Assembly: GCF_013113735.1 (NCBI RefSeq)
Contig: NZ_CP053346.1
Location: forward strand, 3,796,001-3,860,000
Reading direction: 5' to 3'
DNA length: 64,000 nt
DNA from: Sphingomonas sp. AP4-R1
GTDB taxonomy: Bacteria > Pseudomonadota > Alphaproteobacteria > Sphingomonadales > Sphingomonadaceae
The translations under genes were made by a program, and so were the position numbers. The notes under the pieces are model-generated. The model saw nothing but the letters and a program-made list of their open reading frames with translations. It was not told the DNA's origin and did no database searches. Numbering within the stretch: position 1 is the stretch's first letter; every line of letters begins with the position of its first letter. Below are positions 18,601 through 25,723 of this stretch, piece by piece.

Positions 18601-18691
18601 TCGCATCCGGATCCAGCGCCAGATTGCGGCAGGCGATGCGCAGCAGCAGCATGTCGTCCGCGCGCGCGATATCGAGGACGAAGTCGCTCAT
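15677..18691 (-). CDS. giant protein of unknown function (about 1004 aa)
   Basis: I do not recognise this protein. It is 1004 residues from the ATG at 18691; a GTG at 18703 would add four. There is no signal peptide. The N-terminal part has a VRVDPDQPAILIVSFPPQHV segment near residue 40-60 and a charged, His-rich middle (GRDHHVRILHHGMLLPFGHR, then a YLAQHEIIIVHDP strand near 365). The last 350 residues are long runs of alternating hydrophobic and small residues (for example FGAMAELNLVVLKGAAQVMV), which look like extended amphipathic beta-sheet rather than helical membrane spans. It is transcribed just before the 1413-residue gene, so the two proteins probably act together. Confidence 0.9.
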   Translation of the reverse strand: MSDFVLDIARADDMLLLRIACRNLALDPDASLQPRRLVRVDPDQPAILIVSFPPQHVAEQCFQDSAGPLAGTPTDGRRIGARLSGESRLVFRLPPDQPGLDLTLASLLDWSGLTPFLWRDLADGSAVEEDPDFGVQMPQDFHTAIELPYRLTLSPDVTERWEHRTDAYASPGGATELWHTRLTWPGGRTAAMWAIWSPDHPEFNPLPNPFPMAMTSDDRSQIVQISGDRNLLDLDRFLSIQDEQQLTQDQLGRLYAARAALGAPIWAKSCMLTSQGGYLDATTTFDFPRLGADLIGRLLGHDMDGNPGDDLFSIGEWSHRATLGRDHHVRILHHGMLLPFGHRADKAVITERKFAPGPAGEQPAYLAQHEIIIVHDPVRTYTHHDLPFTEVAILSPTSPPLDTTSSGQPLTIGGARYLIPMAAIDHDGNRHPFAMPAIFVADGDDRALSAGIAAYQDDPTLGRVPLGGSAVAFAPGTDTGGARIAATASAARDAFTGDPVFTRLETTALSLFPQAAGLIPPVLPKMASASVKLPVVGELSGSVSGSGATIRYHSDFALGGFQRAAQEVFATVDRFDIGLPAESGGGLAAPKFAITGLSRAIGAISNVDAVVSANINPAAELALAEKTIIEGLGGKLLGVVDLAGIVAPAELVDHLPKLDTRAVAGGRELSFRWTPKCHVGNDLPAPLKVLDGSGGDAPTLTMTGSIFVPIADGAGSPHQAIDGTITNVSLVFADVLGVTFSEIGFHSKTGSRLKFNVKVAGIIFTGDLSFVQELTKILESIGLGDSVRPTIALGGDNVSVGMTITLPDATMGVLTLSNIAVSSSVKLYFAERPAEVTFGLSSQANPFLVAYTIFGGGGFFALTSTTSGDVTIAAGFQFGAMAELNLVVLKGAAQVMVGFSFANPNKVAVFTGFVRIFGSLEILGIVTISIDFTLTLTLTDGVASGTARLTIMVRLLVFSKSVSFSVTRSFSSGGGLSRSIAGPQSRFVDMMTTADWQLYCDAFA

Positions 18692-18820
18692 CGCGCCGCG
18701 CACCGGCGATCGGATGTCTGGTTCACCGCGCTTTCCTCCCGCCCCACCCGGGTTGATCGATCGCTCGTGCTGAAGCCTTGGTGCCGGGTTTCGCGGGCCG
18801 GGTCCAGTGCGAACGAGCGA

Positions 18821-19024
18821 TCAGGGTGCGTCCTGACAGTCGCAATTGTCGCACTGGCGGGCCGGGCTGCAATAGCAGACCTTGCGCGTCCCGTCTGGAT
18901 AATTGACCACCGAGCAGGGGCCGGGCGGGGTGGGGATCGCAGCGCGCCTGCGACCGGCCGAAATGTCCCAACCCAAGCTATTTCGAGCGGCAGGCGTAAT
19001 TCTCCAATGCAACCCTTCGCTCAC
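18821..19024 (-). CDS. small Cys-rich hypothetical protein
   Basis: A 67-codon frame from a GTG at 19024, ending 130 bases before the start of the giant-protein operon on the same strand. The C-terminal half looks real and is cysteine-rich: GPCSVVNYPDGTRKVCYCSP and then QCDNCDCQDAP, six cysteines in about 34 residues. The N-terminal half is less convincing and begins at the edge of a dispersed repeat, so the true start may be internal or the gene may have been truncated when the repeat or insertion element arrived. Possible roles are a metal-binding peptide or a small structural partner; neither is shown. Confidence 0.42.
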   Translation of the reverse strand: MSEGLHWRITPAARNSLGWDISAGRRRAAIPTPPGPCSVVNYPDGTRKVCYCSPARQCDNCDCQDAP

Positions 19025-19027
19025 ATG

Positions 19028-19078
19028 AATGAACGGCCGGTTTCGGGAAGTGGGAGAGGCCGCTTGAATGGCGGGGAT
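19028..19078 (+). repeat. dispersed intergenic repeat copy at the left flank of the insertion element
   Basis: AATGAACGGCCGGTTTCGGG, then GAAGTGGGAGAGG, then TTGAATGGCGGGGA. It directly abuts the left end of the IS110-type element. Confidence 0.6.
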
Positions 19079-19085
19079 TGATGAC

Positions 19086-19099
19086 GTGGACGGCTCTCC
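19086..19099 (+). repeat. IS1111-type subterminal inverted repeat, left
   Basis: GTGGACGGCTCTCC. It pairs with the complement of 20417-20430 at 13 of 14 positions. A small dyad, CCGCAG-N6-CTGCGG, lies just inside it at about 19107-19124. Confidence 0.75.
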
Positions 19100-19146
19100 A
19101 ACCCTCCCGCAGAATGATCTGCGGAGAGCCGGAAGGGAGAGCCACG

Positions 19147-20169
19147 ATGGGGAACGTCACGACGATAGGTCTCGATCTCGCGAAGAACGTATTCCAGGTG
19201 CACGGGGTCGACGCGGAGGGTGTTGCGGTGGTTCGCCAGCGCCTGACCCGTGGCCGCATGCTAAAGTTCTTCGCCAAGCTGCCGCCGTGCCTGGTTGGCA
19301 TCGAGGCCTGCGCAACCTCGCATTACTGGGCACGCGAGCTGGTGGCGCTCGGGCATGACGTGAAACTCATGCCGGCGCAGTACGTGAAGCCGTACGTCAA
19401 GCGCAGCAAGAACGATGCAGCCGATGCCGAGGCGATCTGCGAGGCGGTGACCCGGCCGACGATGCGCTTTGTCGGCATCAAGTCGCCTGAGCAGCAGAGC
19501 GCGATGATGCTCCATCGTGTCCGCCTGATCCTGAACCGCCAACGGACGCAGCTGTCGAACGCGATGCGGGCGCATCTGGCCGAGTTCGGGGTTGCGGCGC
19601 CGATCGGCAGGAACGGCATCGAGCAGCTCCTCGACGTGATCGCCGATCCTGCCGACGAGCGGGTGCCGTCCGATGCGCGGTTTTGCCTGGAGATGCTGGC
19701 GGCTCAGCTGCGCATTGTGAAAGAGCAGATCCTGGAAAACGACCGCCGCATCTTGGCGAGCGCACGCGAGACCGAGCTTGGCCGTCGGCTGATGGAGATA
19801 CCCGGCGTGGGGCCGCTGCTCGCCAGCGCCATCGTCGCCACCGTTCCCGATCCTGCGATCTTCCGCTCAGGCCGCAACCTCGCCGCGTGGATCGGCCTGG
19901 TGCCGCGGCAGAATTCCAGCGGCGGCAAGGAGCGGCTCGGCGGCATCACCAAGGCCGGCCATCAGTACCTGCGCCAGATGCTGATCGTCGGCGCCATGGC
20001 GGTGGTGCGCTTTGCCGAACGTAACGGCGCCAAGCGGCCGTGGCTTGTTCAGCTGCTCGCCCGCCGCAAGACCAAGGTCGCCGCGGTTGCGCTCGCCAAC
20101 AAGAACGCGCGCATGATCTGGGCGATGATGGCCAGCGGTGAGCGGTATCGTGAGCCGCTGGTGGCATAA
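19147..20169 (+). CDS. IS110 family transposase (IS1111-like)
   Basis: A 340-residue DEDD-type recombinase. The RuvC-like N-terminal domain starts at IGLDLAKNVFQVHG (first catalytic Asp), followed by GIEACATSHYW (Glu) and KNDAADAEAI (Asp pair). The C-terminal transposase_20 part has IPGVGPLLASAIVATV and the serine-containing GLVPRQNSSGGKERLG region. The ATG at 19147 follows GGGAGAG and precedes MGNVTTIGLDLAK; the frame upstream is not conserved. Full length and no frameshift, so it may still be active. Members of this family use a bridge RNA made from the element's non-coding DNA to choose target and donor sites. Confidence 0.95.
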   Translation: MGNVTTIGLDLAKNVFQVHGVDAEGVAVVRQRLTRGRMLKFFAKLPPCLVGIEACATSHYWARELVALGHDVKLMPAQYVKPYVKRSKNDAADAEAICEAVTRPTMRFVGIKSPEQQSAMMLHRVRLILNRQRTQLSNAMRAHLAEFGVAAPIGRNGIEQLLDVIADPADERVPSDARFCLEMLAAQLRIVKEQILENDRRILASARETELGRRLMEIPGVGPLLASAIVATVPDPAIFRSGRNLAAWIGLVPRQNSSGGKERLGGITKAGHQYLRQMLIVGAMAVVRFAERNGAKRPWLVQLLARRKTKVAAVALANKNARMIWAMMASGERYREPLVA

Positions 20170-20416
20170 GGAACACGGCGCGGGCGACCGCGCCTGACGA
20201 GGTTGGAAAGGGCGATCAGGAGCTAATGCAACAAGCCGGTTGAACCGCCGGATCGGGAAAACCCACTATGACCCAAGCACCTCGAGTGCGCGGGATTGAT
20301 CGGGACCCGAGACGCGCGAATGGCATTACGGCCAGCGGCACTATGCGCCGCACCAACAGGTCGGACACATGGCCGCACCAACCAGCAACGCTAGGCGAAT
20401 GCTCGTACTTGCCAAC
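20170..20416 (+). ncRNA. candidate bridge RNA region of the IS1111-type element
   Basis: About 245 non-coding bases lie between the transposase stop and the right subterminal repeat. In the IS1111 subgroup the bridge RNA is made from this 3' segment. Local dyads are visible (for example AGCCGGTTGAACCGCCGG near 20230). The RNA boundaries and guide loops cannot be set by eye. Confidence 0.45.
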
Positions 20417-20430
20417 GGAGGGCCGTCCAC
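20417..20430 (-). repeat. IS1111-type subterminal inverted repeat, right
   Basis: GGAGGGCCGTCCAC. Its complement matches 19086-19099 except at one base. Confidence 0.75.
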
Positions 20431-20451
20431 ACATGGGTCGTACCGGTCGCG

Positions 20452-20520
20452 GCAGCTTCCGACCACTCCAAGCCGTTCAGCGTCCAATCGCGCGATCCCG
20501 AAAGCAGTCCTTCATTCATC
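20452..20520 (-). repeat. dispersed intergenic repeat copy at the right flank of the insertion element
   Basis: On the minus strand it reads GAATGAAGGACTGCTTTCGG, then a GCTGAACGGC unit, the same building blocks as other copies but in inverted orientation. Confidence 0.5.
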
Positions 20521-20550
20521 TCGGTGTCCGGACCTGCGCCCTTCGGAGAC

Positions 20551-21444
20551 CTAAGCGGGCACGGAGGGCCTAGCACGGACTAGCTGGAGCGCGTCCTTGG
20601 AAGGAGGCATTCCAAAGAAGCGGGAATATTCCCGACTGAACTGCGTGGCGCTCTCGTAGCCGACGCCGAACGCGACCGAGGTAGCGTTTCCTTCCCCGGC
20701 GATCAGCAGAGACCGCGCGCGGAGTAACCGGATCCGCTTCTGGTACTGGAGCGGGCTCAACGCCGTCACCGCCTTGAAGTGGCGATGGAAGGCGGAAACG
20801 CTCAATGCCGCCATCGCGGCGAGCGCCTCGACCCGGAGCGGCCGGGTGAAATTCTCCCGGATCCACTGAATTGCGACGCCGACACGCGACAGTGCGGTGC
20901 CAGGCGACGCGATGTCCCGCAGCATCCAGCCGTGCGGGCCTTGCAGGACGCGGTAGAGGATTTCGCGCTCATAGGCGGGCGCGAGCGCGGCGATGTCGGC
21001 GGGCCGCTCCATGAGGCGAAGCATCCGCACCCAGGCATCGAGCAACTCGTCCGTCACGGGCGCGATCGAGAAGCCCGGGCTGTAGAGATCGCCCCCGGCA
21101 GGTTTGGGCAGGTCGGCGAGCAGATTGGCAACGATCGCCGGCTCGAGGGTGAGACTGACCGCCAGATAGGGCTCGCCGGTCTCGGCCGGATGGACCGATC
21201 CCACGGCGGGCAGATCGACAGACATCACGAAATAGGTCGCTGGATCGTAGCGCAGCGTACGATCGCCGACGGTCATCGTCTTTGATCCCGTCAGAATCAG
21301 GTTGATCATCGGATCATAGACGGCTGCCAACTGATGCTCCGGGATCTCGCCCTGCACCATCGCCACCCGGGGGATGCCCGTGTCGGTGCGCCGGTTCTCG
21401 GCGTGCGCGGCCAGACGCCGCAGCTCGATCAGGTTTGGGTTCAT
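20551..21444 (-). CDS. AraC family transcriptional regulator
   Basis: A 297-residue AraC regulator. The N-terminal cupin-like AraC_N domain is represented by MVQGEIPEHQLAAVYDPMIN, VGDRTLRYDPATYFVMSVDL and similar strands. The C-terminal double helix-turn-helix begins about residue 195 (VEALAAMAALSVSAFHRHFK, then ATSVAFGVGYESATQFSREY). The ATG at 21444 begins MNPNLIELRRL; one at 21456 would add four residues, and the longer open frame upstream is not conserved-looking. It is divergent from the SDR-VOC-dehydrogenase-tag cluster starting at 21580 and probably regulates it. Confidence 0.92.
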   Translation of the reverse strand: MNPNLIELRRLAAHAENRRTDTGIPRVAMVQGEIPEHQLAAVYDPMINLILTGSKTMTVGDRTLRYDPATYFVMSVDLPAVGSVHPAETGEPYLAVSLTLEPAIVANLLADLPKPAGGDLYSPGFSIAPVTDELLDAWVRMLRLMERPADIAALAPAYEREILYRVLQGPHGWMLRDIASPGTALSRVGVAIQWIRENFTRPLRVEALAAMAALSVSAFHRHFKAVTALSPLQYQKRIRLLRARSLLIAGEGNATSVAFGVGYESATQFSREYSRFFGMPPSKDALQLVRARPSVPA

Positions 21445-21579
21445 GGCAATGCCCATCTCATGCGCGAGGCACCCGGCCAAGCCAAAAGCAGGAATAGGCA
21501 TGGATCGAAGAGGATCCGATGAGCGGCGCCTGCGGCGCTGCCCTACCCAGGATGGCGACAGCAACGCGAGGAGGTTCGC

Positions 21580-22323
21580 ATGAAGATCATCATCATCACC
21601 GGCGGAAGCCGAGGCATCGGGGCCAGCGCCGCCCGGCTTTGCGCCAGGGACGGCATGGGCGTCATCCTCACCTATAACAGCAATCCAGCTTCAGCCGATG
21701 CGGTCGTGACCGAGATCGAAGCACAGGGTGGCAAGGCCGTTGCCCTCAAGCTGGACGTTGCCGACAAGTCGTCCTTCCCGGCCTTCCGCGATGCCGTCAG
21801 CGTCGCGCTGAAGGATCGGTGGGGTCGCACAGACTTCGACGGTCTCGTCAACAACGCCGGCTACGGCCTGTTCAATCCCATCGCGACCGTGACGGAAGCC
21901 GAGTTCGACGGCCTGTTCGCGGTGCATCTGAAAGGCCCGTTCTTCCTCACCCAGGCGCTTCTGCCGATCATGGCGGACGGTGGGCACATCTTGAACGTGG
22001 CGAGCGCCACCACCCGCGTCGCGACCGCCGGTGTCGCCCCCTATGCCAGCTTCAAGGGCGGGCTCGAGGTGCTGACCCGCTATATGGCGAAGGAGTTCGG
22101 CGATCGGCGCATCCGCGCCAATTCGATCGCGCCGGGCGCCATCCGCACTGACTTGGGCGGCGGTCTCAACGACGAGTTCGAAGCCATGCTGGCCGGACAG
22201 ACGGCGCTGGGCCGGGTCGGCGAGCCGGACGATGTCGGTGGCGCGATCGCGGGGCTGTTCTCGGATCACAGCCGTTGGGTCAATGCGCAGTCGATCGAAA
22301 TCGCCGGCGGCTACATCATCTGA
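21580..22323 (+). CDS. SDR family oxidoreductase
   Basis: A 247-residue short-chain dehydrogenase. TGGSRGIGASAARL holds the cofactor motif (residues 7-14), NNAGYG is near 91, and the catalytic tetrad serine is in NVASATTRV with tyrosine/lysine in YASFKGGLE. The SDR signature lysine is at the expected YxxxK spacing. The C-terminal IEIAGGYII is typical of 3-oxoacyl-ACP-reductase-like members. GAGGAGG lies just before the ATG. First gene of a run of four, with 14 bases to the next start. The substrate is unknown. Confidence 0.93.
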   Translation: MKIIIITGGSRGIGASAARLCARDGMGVILTYNSNPASADAVVTEIEAQGGKAVALKLDVADKSSFPAFRDAVSVALKDRWGRTDFDGLVNNAGYGLFNPIATVTEAEFDGLFAVHLKGPFFLTQALLPIMADGGHILNVASATTRVATAGVAPYASFKGGLEVLTRYMAKEFGDRRIRANSIAPGAIRTDLGGGLNDEFEAMLAGQTALGRVGEPDDVGGAIAGLFSDHSRWVNAQSIEIAGGYII

Positions 22324-22337
22324 ACGGGAGAGCGCCC

Positions 22338-22733
22338 ATGCTCGATCACGTCTTCCTGTCGGTCAGCGACCTCGATCGCTCGATCGCCTTCTACACCGCC
22401 GCCCTGACACCGCTCGGGATCACCCAGCGGGTCGATTATGATGGAAAGGATGGTCCTCCCGGACATCCCGACCTGAAAGGCTTCGGCAAGAACAACCGCA
22501 TCTTCTTCTGGCTGCGGCCGGGCATCGTCGAGGGCCGTGCCGCCCATGTCGGCTTCGTCGCCGCTTCGCAGGCCGAGGTGGATGCGGCCTATGCCGCTGC
22601 CATCGCCGCCGGAGCGACCGATCAGGGGCCGCCTGGCGCCCGGCTCCACTACGACCCCCGCTACTATGCCGCGAGCGTGCTGGATCCCGACGGATACAGC
22701 CTCGAATTCACCTACAAGAGTTGGCAGCACTGA
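22338..22733 (+). CDS. VOC family protein (glyoxalase/dioxygenase fold)
   Basis: A 131-residue vicinal-oxygen-chelate protein. It opens MLDHVFLSVSDLDRSIAFYT, with the usual first metal-ligand His at residue 4, and ends with the SVLDPDGYSLEFTYKS strand whose Glu is the last ligand position. The length matches single-domain glyoxalase-like members. The ATG at 22338 follows GGGAGAG. It sits between an SDR and a saccharopine-dehydrogenase-like gene with tight spacing, so it is likely part of one transcript. The substrate is not known. Confidence 0.9.
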   Translation: MLDHVFLSVSDLDRSIAFYTAALTPLGITQRVDYDGKDGPPGHPDLKGFGKNNRIFFWLRPGIVEGRAAHVGFVAASQAEVDAAYAAAIAAGATDQGPPGARLHYDPRYYAASVLDPDGYSLEFTYKSWQH

Positions 22734-22734
22734 T

Positions 22735-23724
22735 ATGACGAAACTGATGATCTATGGCGCTGCCGGCTACACCGGCCGCATGGCCGCCGCCAACGCCCGG
22801 AGCCATGGCCTGGACCTCGTCCTTGCCGGCCGGGTGAAGGACGAGACCAGGCTCGTCATTCTCGCCGAGGAACTGGGTGCGGAATATCGTCTGTTCTCCG
22901 TCGATGATCGCGCGGTCGCCATGGCCGCACTGAATGATGTTGGCGTCCTCCTGAACTGCGCGGGGCCCTTCATGCGCACCGCCGAACCGTTGATGCGGGC
23001 GTGCCTGGCGACGGGCGTCCATTATCTCGACATCGCCGCCGAGATGGACAGCTACCGGCTCGCCGAAACGCTTGATGATGAGGCGCGCGCGGCAGGCGTC
23101 ATGCTGCTGCCCGGTAGCGGGGGAAGCGTTGCGATGCTCGGTTCGCTGGCTGGGCATGCCGCCACACGCGTGGCGGCGCCCGCCAAGCTCAGCATCGCGC
23201 TGCATGTCACTGGCGGCTTCTCCCGTGGGTCGGCCATCAGCGCCAGCGAGAATGTGACGACCGAGACCCTTCACCGCGTCGATGGAAAGCTGGTCAGCCG
23301 GAGCGCCGAGGAGGTCCGTGCATTCGATTTCGGCAAGGGGCCGATGCCGTCCTTCCCGGTGACATTACCGGATCTCATCACGATCTGGCGCGCCACCGAC
23401 ATTCCGAACATCGAGACCTTCCTGCATGTGTCGGAGGGGGCCTTTCCTGAGGGAGATCTGGCTGCGATGCCCGATGGCCCGACGCCCGAGCAACGCGAAG
23501 CCAATCGCTATCAGGCGGTCGTCGAAGTGACGGCGGAGGATGGCACCGTCGTTCGTTCGATCCTCGATACGGTGAATGGCTACACCTTCACGACGATCGC
23601 AGCGGCAGAGGCAGCGCGGCGTGTCCTAGGCGGCGAGGCGCGTCCGGGCTTCCAGACCCCGGCGATGCTGTTCGGCAACGGCTTTGCCGAGACAATCGCC
23701 GACACCAGCATCATCGATCTGTGA
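22735..23724 (+). CDS. saccharopine dehydrogenase-like NAD(P)-binding protein
   Basis: A 329-residue protein with a Rossmann start, MTKLMIYGAAGYTGRMAA (GxxGYTGR at 8-15). The segment VLLNCAGPF follows near residue 75, characteristic of the saccharopine-dehydrogenase and trans-acting enoyl-reductase group. The middle has MLLPGSGGSVAMLGSLAGHA, again usual for this group. The ATG at 22735 overlaps the end of the VOC stop region (TGATATG), and its own stop overlaps a GTG. It probably reduces or oxidises a small carbonyl compound; the true substrate is unknown. Confidence 0.87.
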   Translation: MTKLMIYGAAGYTGRMAAANARSHGLDLVLAGRVKDETRLVILAEELGAEYRLFSVDDRAVAMAALNDVGVLLNCAGPFMRTAEPLMRACLATGVHYLDIAAEMDSYRLAETLDDEARAAGVMLLPGSGGSVAMLGSLAGHAATRVAAPAKLSIALHVTGGFSRGSAISASENVTTETLHRVDGKLVSRSAEEVRAFDFGKGPMPSFPVTLPDLITIWRATDIPNIETFLHVSEGAFPEGDLAAMPDGPTPEQREANRYQAVVEVTAEDGTVVRSILDTVNGYTFTTIAAAEAARRVLGGEARPGFQTPAMLFGNGFAETIADTSIIDL

Positions 23725-23744
23725 CGTCACGGGAGGGCCTGGCC

Positions 23745-24314
23745 ATGGATGACAAGCATCGCTGCGGATGGGCGGGGTCGAACCCACTCATGCAACAGTA
23801 TCACGATACCGAATGGGGCGTGCCCGTGCACGACTCCCGGATGTTGTGGGAAACGCTGATGCTCGAAGGTTTCCAGGCTGGGCTCTCCTGGGAGATTATC
23901 CTGCGCAAGCGGGAGGGGTTTCGCGCGGCGTTCGTCGGTTTTGATCCGAAGAAGGTCGCCCGGTTCGGTGAGCAGGACATCGAGCGCCTGATGGCCGATC
24001 CGGGCATCGTGCGTGCCAGAGCCAAGATCTTGGCCACGATCAGGGGCGCGCAGATCTTCAACGAAATGGCCGATCGGGGTGAGGATTTCGCGGCCTATTG
24101 CTGGTCGTTCACGGGCAAACCGATCGAGGGCAGCATCAACGATGCGCAGACCCCGCTATCGGCGGCCATCTCCAAGGATCTGAAGGCACGAGGTTTCAAG
24201 TTTGTCGGCCCGACGATTGTCTATGCTTGGATGCAGGCCGTGGGCATCACCAATGACCATGTCCCGGCCTGCTTCCGGAAGGCAGAGATCGCGGACCAAG
24301 CGAACTCTCGTTAG
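23745..24314 (+). CDS. tag: DNA-3-methyladenine glycosylase I
   Basis: A 189-residue Tag-type glycosylase, which removes 3-methyladenine from alkylated DNA. The hallmark start RCGWAGSNPLMQQYHDTEWG carries the zinc-binding Cys and the tyrosine/tryptophan of the base pocket. MLEGFQAGLSWEIILRKREG is the conserved helix pair, with the catalytic-region Glu. The distal HVPACF gives the other zinc ligands. GGGAGG at 23731-23736 fits the ATG at 23745; a GTG at 23721 overlapping the previous stop is less likely. It ends convergently against the SDR at 24311 with a 4-base overlap. Its link to the upstream metabolic genes is probably only positional. Confidence 0.95.
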   Translation: MDDKHRCGWAGSNPLMQQYHDTEWGVPVHDSRMLWETLMLEGFQAGLSWEIILRKREGFRAAFVGFDPKKVARFGEQDIERLMADPGIVRARAKILATIRGAQIFNEMADRGEDFAAYCWSFTGKPIEGSINDAQTPLSAAISKDLKARGFKFVGPTIVYAWMQAVGITNDHVPACFRKAEIADQANSR

Positions 24315-25057
24315 ACGCCGCGCGCGCCGCCAGTTGCCCTGATCGATTCCCCGCTGATCCAGTGCGCATCGTCAGACGCCAAGAACACGGCGGTCGGCGC
24401 GATGTCCTCCGGTTCGCCGAAGCGCCCGAGAGGTGTTTCGGCCAGGAGCCGGTCGCCGAGTTCGCCCGCGAAATTGCCTTCGGTCGCGCGCGTGTTGGTA
24501 TAGCCCGGCATGATCGCGTTGACCCGGATGCCGCGCGGCCCGAGTTCGCGCGCCAACGCATAGGTCATGGTGTCGACCGCGCCCTTGGTCGCGGCATAGA
24601 TGCTGGTGCCGGGCGACGGATGGGTGCTGAGGATCGAGCTGATATTGACGATGCTGCCGCCCCCATCGCCAAAATGCCGGACGGCCTCGCGGATCGCGAG
24701 GAAATAGCCGAGCACATTCACGTTGAACTGCCTGTGAAAGGCGTCTTCGGTGAGGCCGTCGGCCATCTCGAACTGGGCAACGCCAGCGTTGTTGACGAGG
24801 ATGTCCAGCCGCCCATGGTCGGCGACGACCGTCTCGAACAGCCGAATGACATCCGCCGAACTGGCCATGTCCGCCTGTACGGCAACAGCCGTGCCGCCGT
24901 TCGCCGTAATCGATGCGACGACGGCGTCGGCGCCGTCCTTGCTGGCAGCGTAATTCACGATCACGCTCGCGCCTTCGGCGCCGAACGCCTTGGCGATGCC
25001 GGCGCCGATGCCGCTCGACGCACCGGTGACGATCGCCACCTTGCCCTTCAATCTCAT
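24311..25057 (-). CDS. SDR family oxidoreductase
   Basis: A 248-residue classical SDR. TGASSGIGAGIAKAFG holds the cofactor motif at residues 12-19; NNAGVA is near 88; the catalytic Ser is in NISSILSTHP and the YAATKGAVD motif gives Tyr/Lys. The ending WISGESIRATGGARGV is typical for the 3-oxoacyl-ACP-reductase-like subgroup. The ATG at 25057 begins MRLKGKVAIVTG; upstream in-frame sequence is not conserved. It follows a SnoaL-like gene on the same strand and is likely controlled by the LysR regulator at 25724. Confidence 0.93.
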   Translation of the reverse strand: MRLKGKVAIVTGASSGIGAGIAKAFGAEGASVIVNYAASKDGADAVVASITANGGTAVAVQADMASSADVIRLFETVVADHGRLDILVNNAGVAQFEMADGLTEDAFHRQFNVNVLGYFLAIREAVRHFGDGGGSIVNISSILSTHPSPGTSIYAATKGAVDTMTYALARELGPRGIRVNAIMPGYTNTRATEGNFAGELGDRLLAETPLGRFGEPEDIAPTAVFLASDDAHWISGESIRATGGARGV

Positions 25058-25131
25058 AGCATATCCTTTGTTCTGACGGTCGAGATGCCGTCGGAAGGTC
25101 GCAGCCCGACCGGGGCGACCTTCGTTCGGTT

Positions 25132-25608
25132 TCAGATGACGGCGAGCACGGTCGGGTCGCCGGACCGCCACACATTGTCGATGGTCACCCGTTGGATCAC
25201 CCACGCGCCATTCAGGCGCACCAACTCGACGTCGTAGCGGTTCTTCATGAGATAGCGCCGCGACGGGTCGCCCGTCGGCACGTGTTGCGCTTCCACCAGC
25301 GCGTCGAGACGGGCGGTCTCGCCATCGATGATCACGCGGGGATTGCTGACCGAATGGGTCGTGTCGAGCGACTTGAGCGAGCCGCTCAACGCCTCGACGA
25401 TGGTGTCCCGCCCGTGAAGCACCGGGTATTCGAAACCCGCCTTGGCGGCCGCCGGCCTGAAGTCGGACACTGCATCAGGTGCGAAGGCTGATGCGAGCAG
25501 GTCATAGTCTCGCAGATCGATGCCGGCTGCGAAGCGGTACAGGGTTTCAATCGCGGCCAGTTTGTCCGCCGGATCACTGGAATGGTTTGTCTCGTGGGTC
25601 TTCAACAT
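25132..25608 (-). CDS. SnoaL-like / nuclear transport factor 2 family protein
   Basis: A 158-residue alpha+beta-barrel protein of the SnoaL/NTF2-like type. AAIETLYRFAAGIDLRDYDL, then LLASAFAPDAVSDF and VLHGRDTIVEALSGSL are the usual cone-forming helix and strands. The end strand is RNRYDVELVRLNGAWVIQRV-like (here KNRYDVELVRLNGAWVIQRV). An AGGA precedes the ATG at 25608; an in-frame start at 25647 would add 13 residues. It lies between the LysR gene and the SDR on the same strand. Members are isomerases, cyclases or dehydratases of small ketones; the actual role is unknown. Confidence 0.85.
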   Translation of the reverse strand: MLKTHETNHSSDPADKLAAIETLYRFAAGIDLRDYDLLASAFAPDAVSDFRPAAAKAGFEYPVLHGRDTIVEALSGSLKSLDTTHSVSNPRVIIDGETARLDALVEAQHVPTGDPSRRYLMKNRYDVELVRLNGAWVIQRVTIDNVWRSGDPTVLAVI

Positions 25609-25723
25609 GCTGCTGTCCTGATCTGACTGGAGGCGCCGTTGCGCCATCCGCCGGAATCTATGGGCAGCGGCTCGCCTGCTGTAGGCCGCCCCAGATCATA
25701 GCAACCATTCCCTCTGGGAATGC

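Larger units (their letters stand above)
19080..20436 (+). mobile_element. IS110/IS1111-type insertion sequence
   Basis: A complete-looking element. It has a transposase gene (19147-20169), a short 5' leader, a long 3' non-coding segment and subterminal inverted repeats at 19086-19099 and 20417-20430 (13 of 14 bases match). Long 3' non-coding DNA with subterminal repeats is the IS1111 subgroup pattern. Exact ends are estimates. Both flanks are copies of the dispersed intergenic repeat, which suggests insertion into that repeat. Confidence 0.82.
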
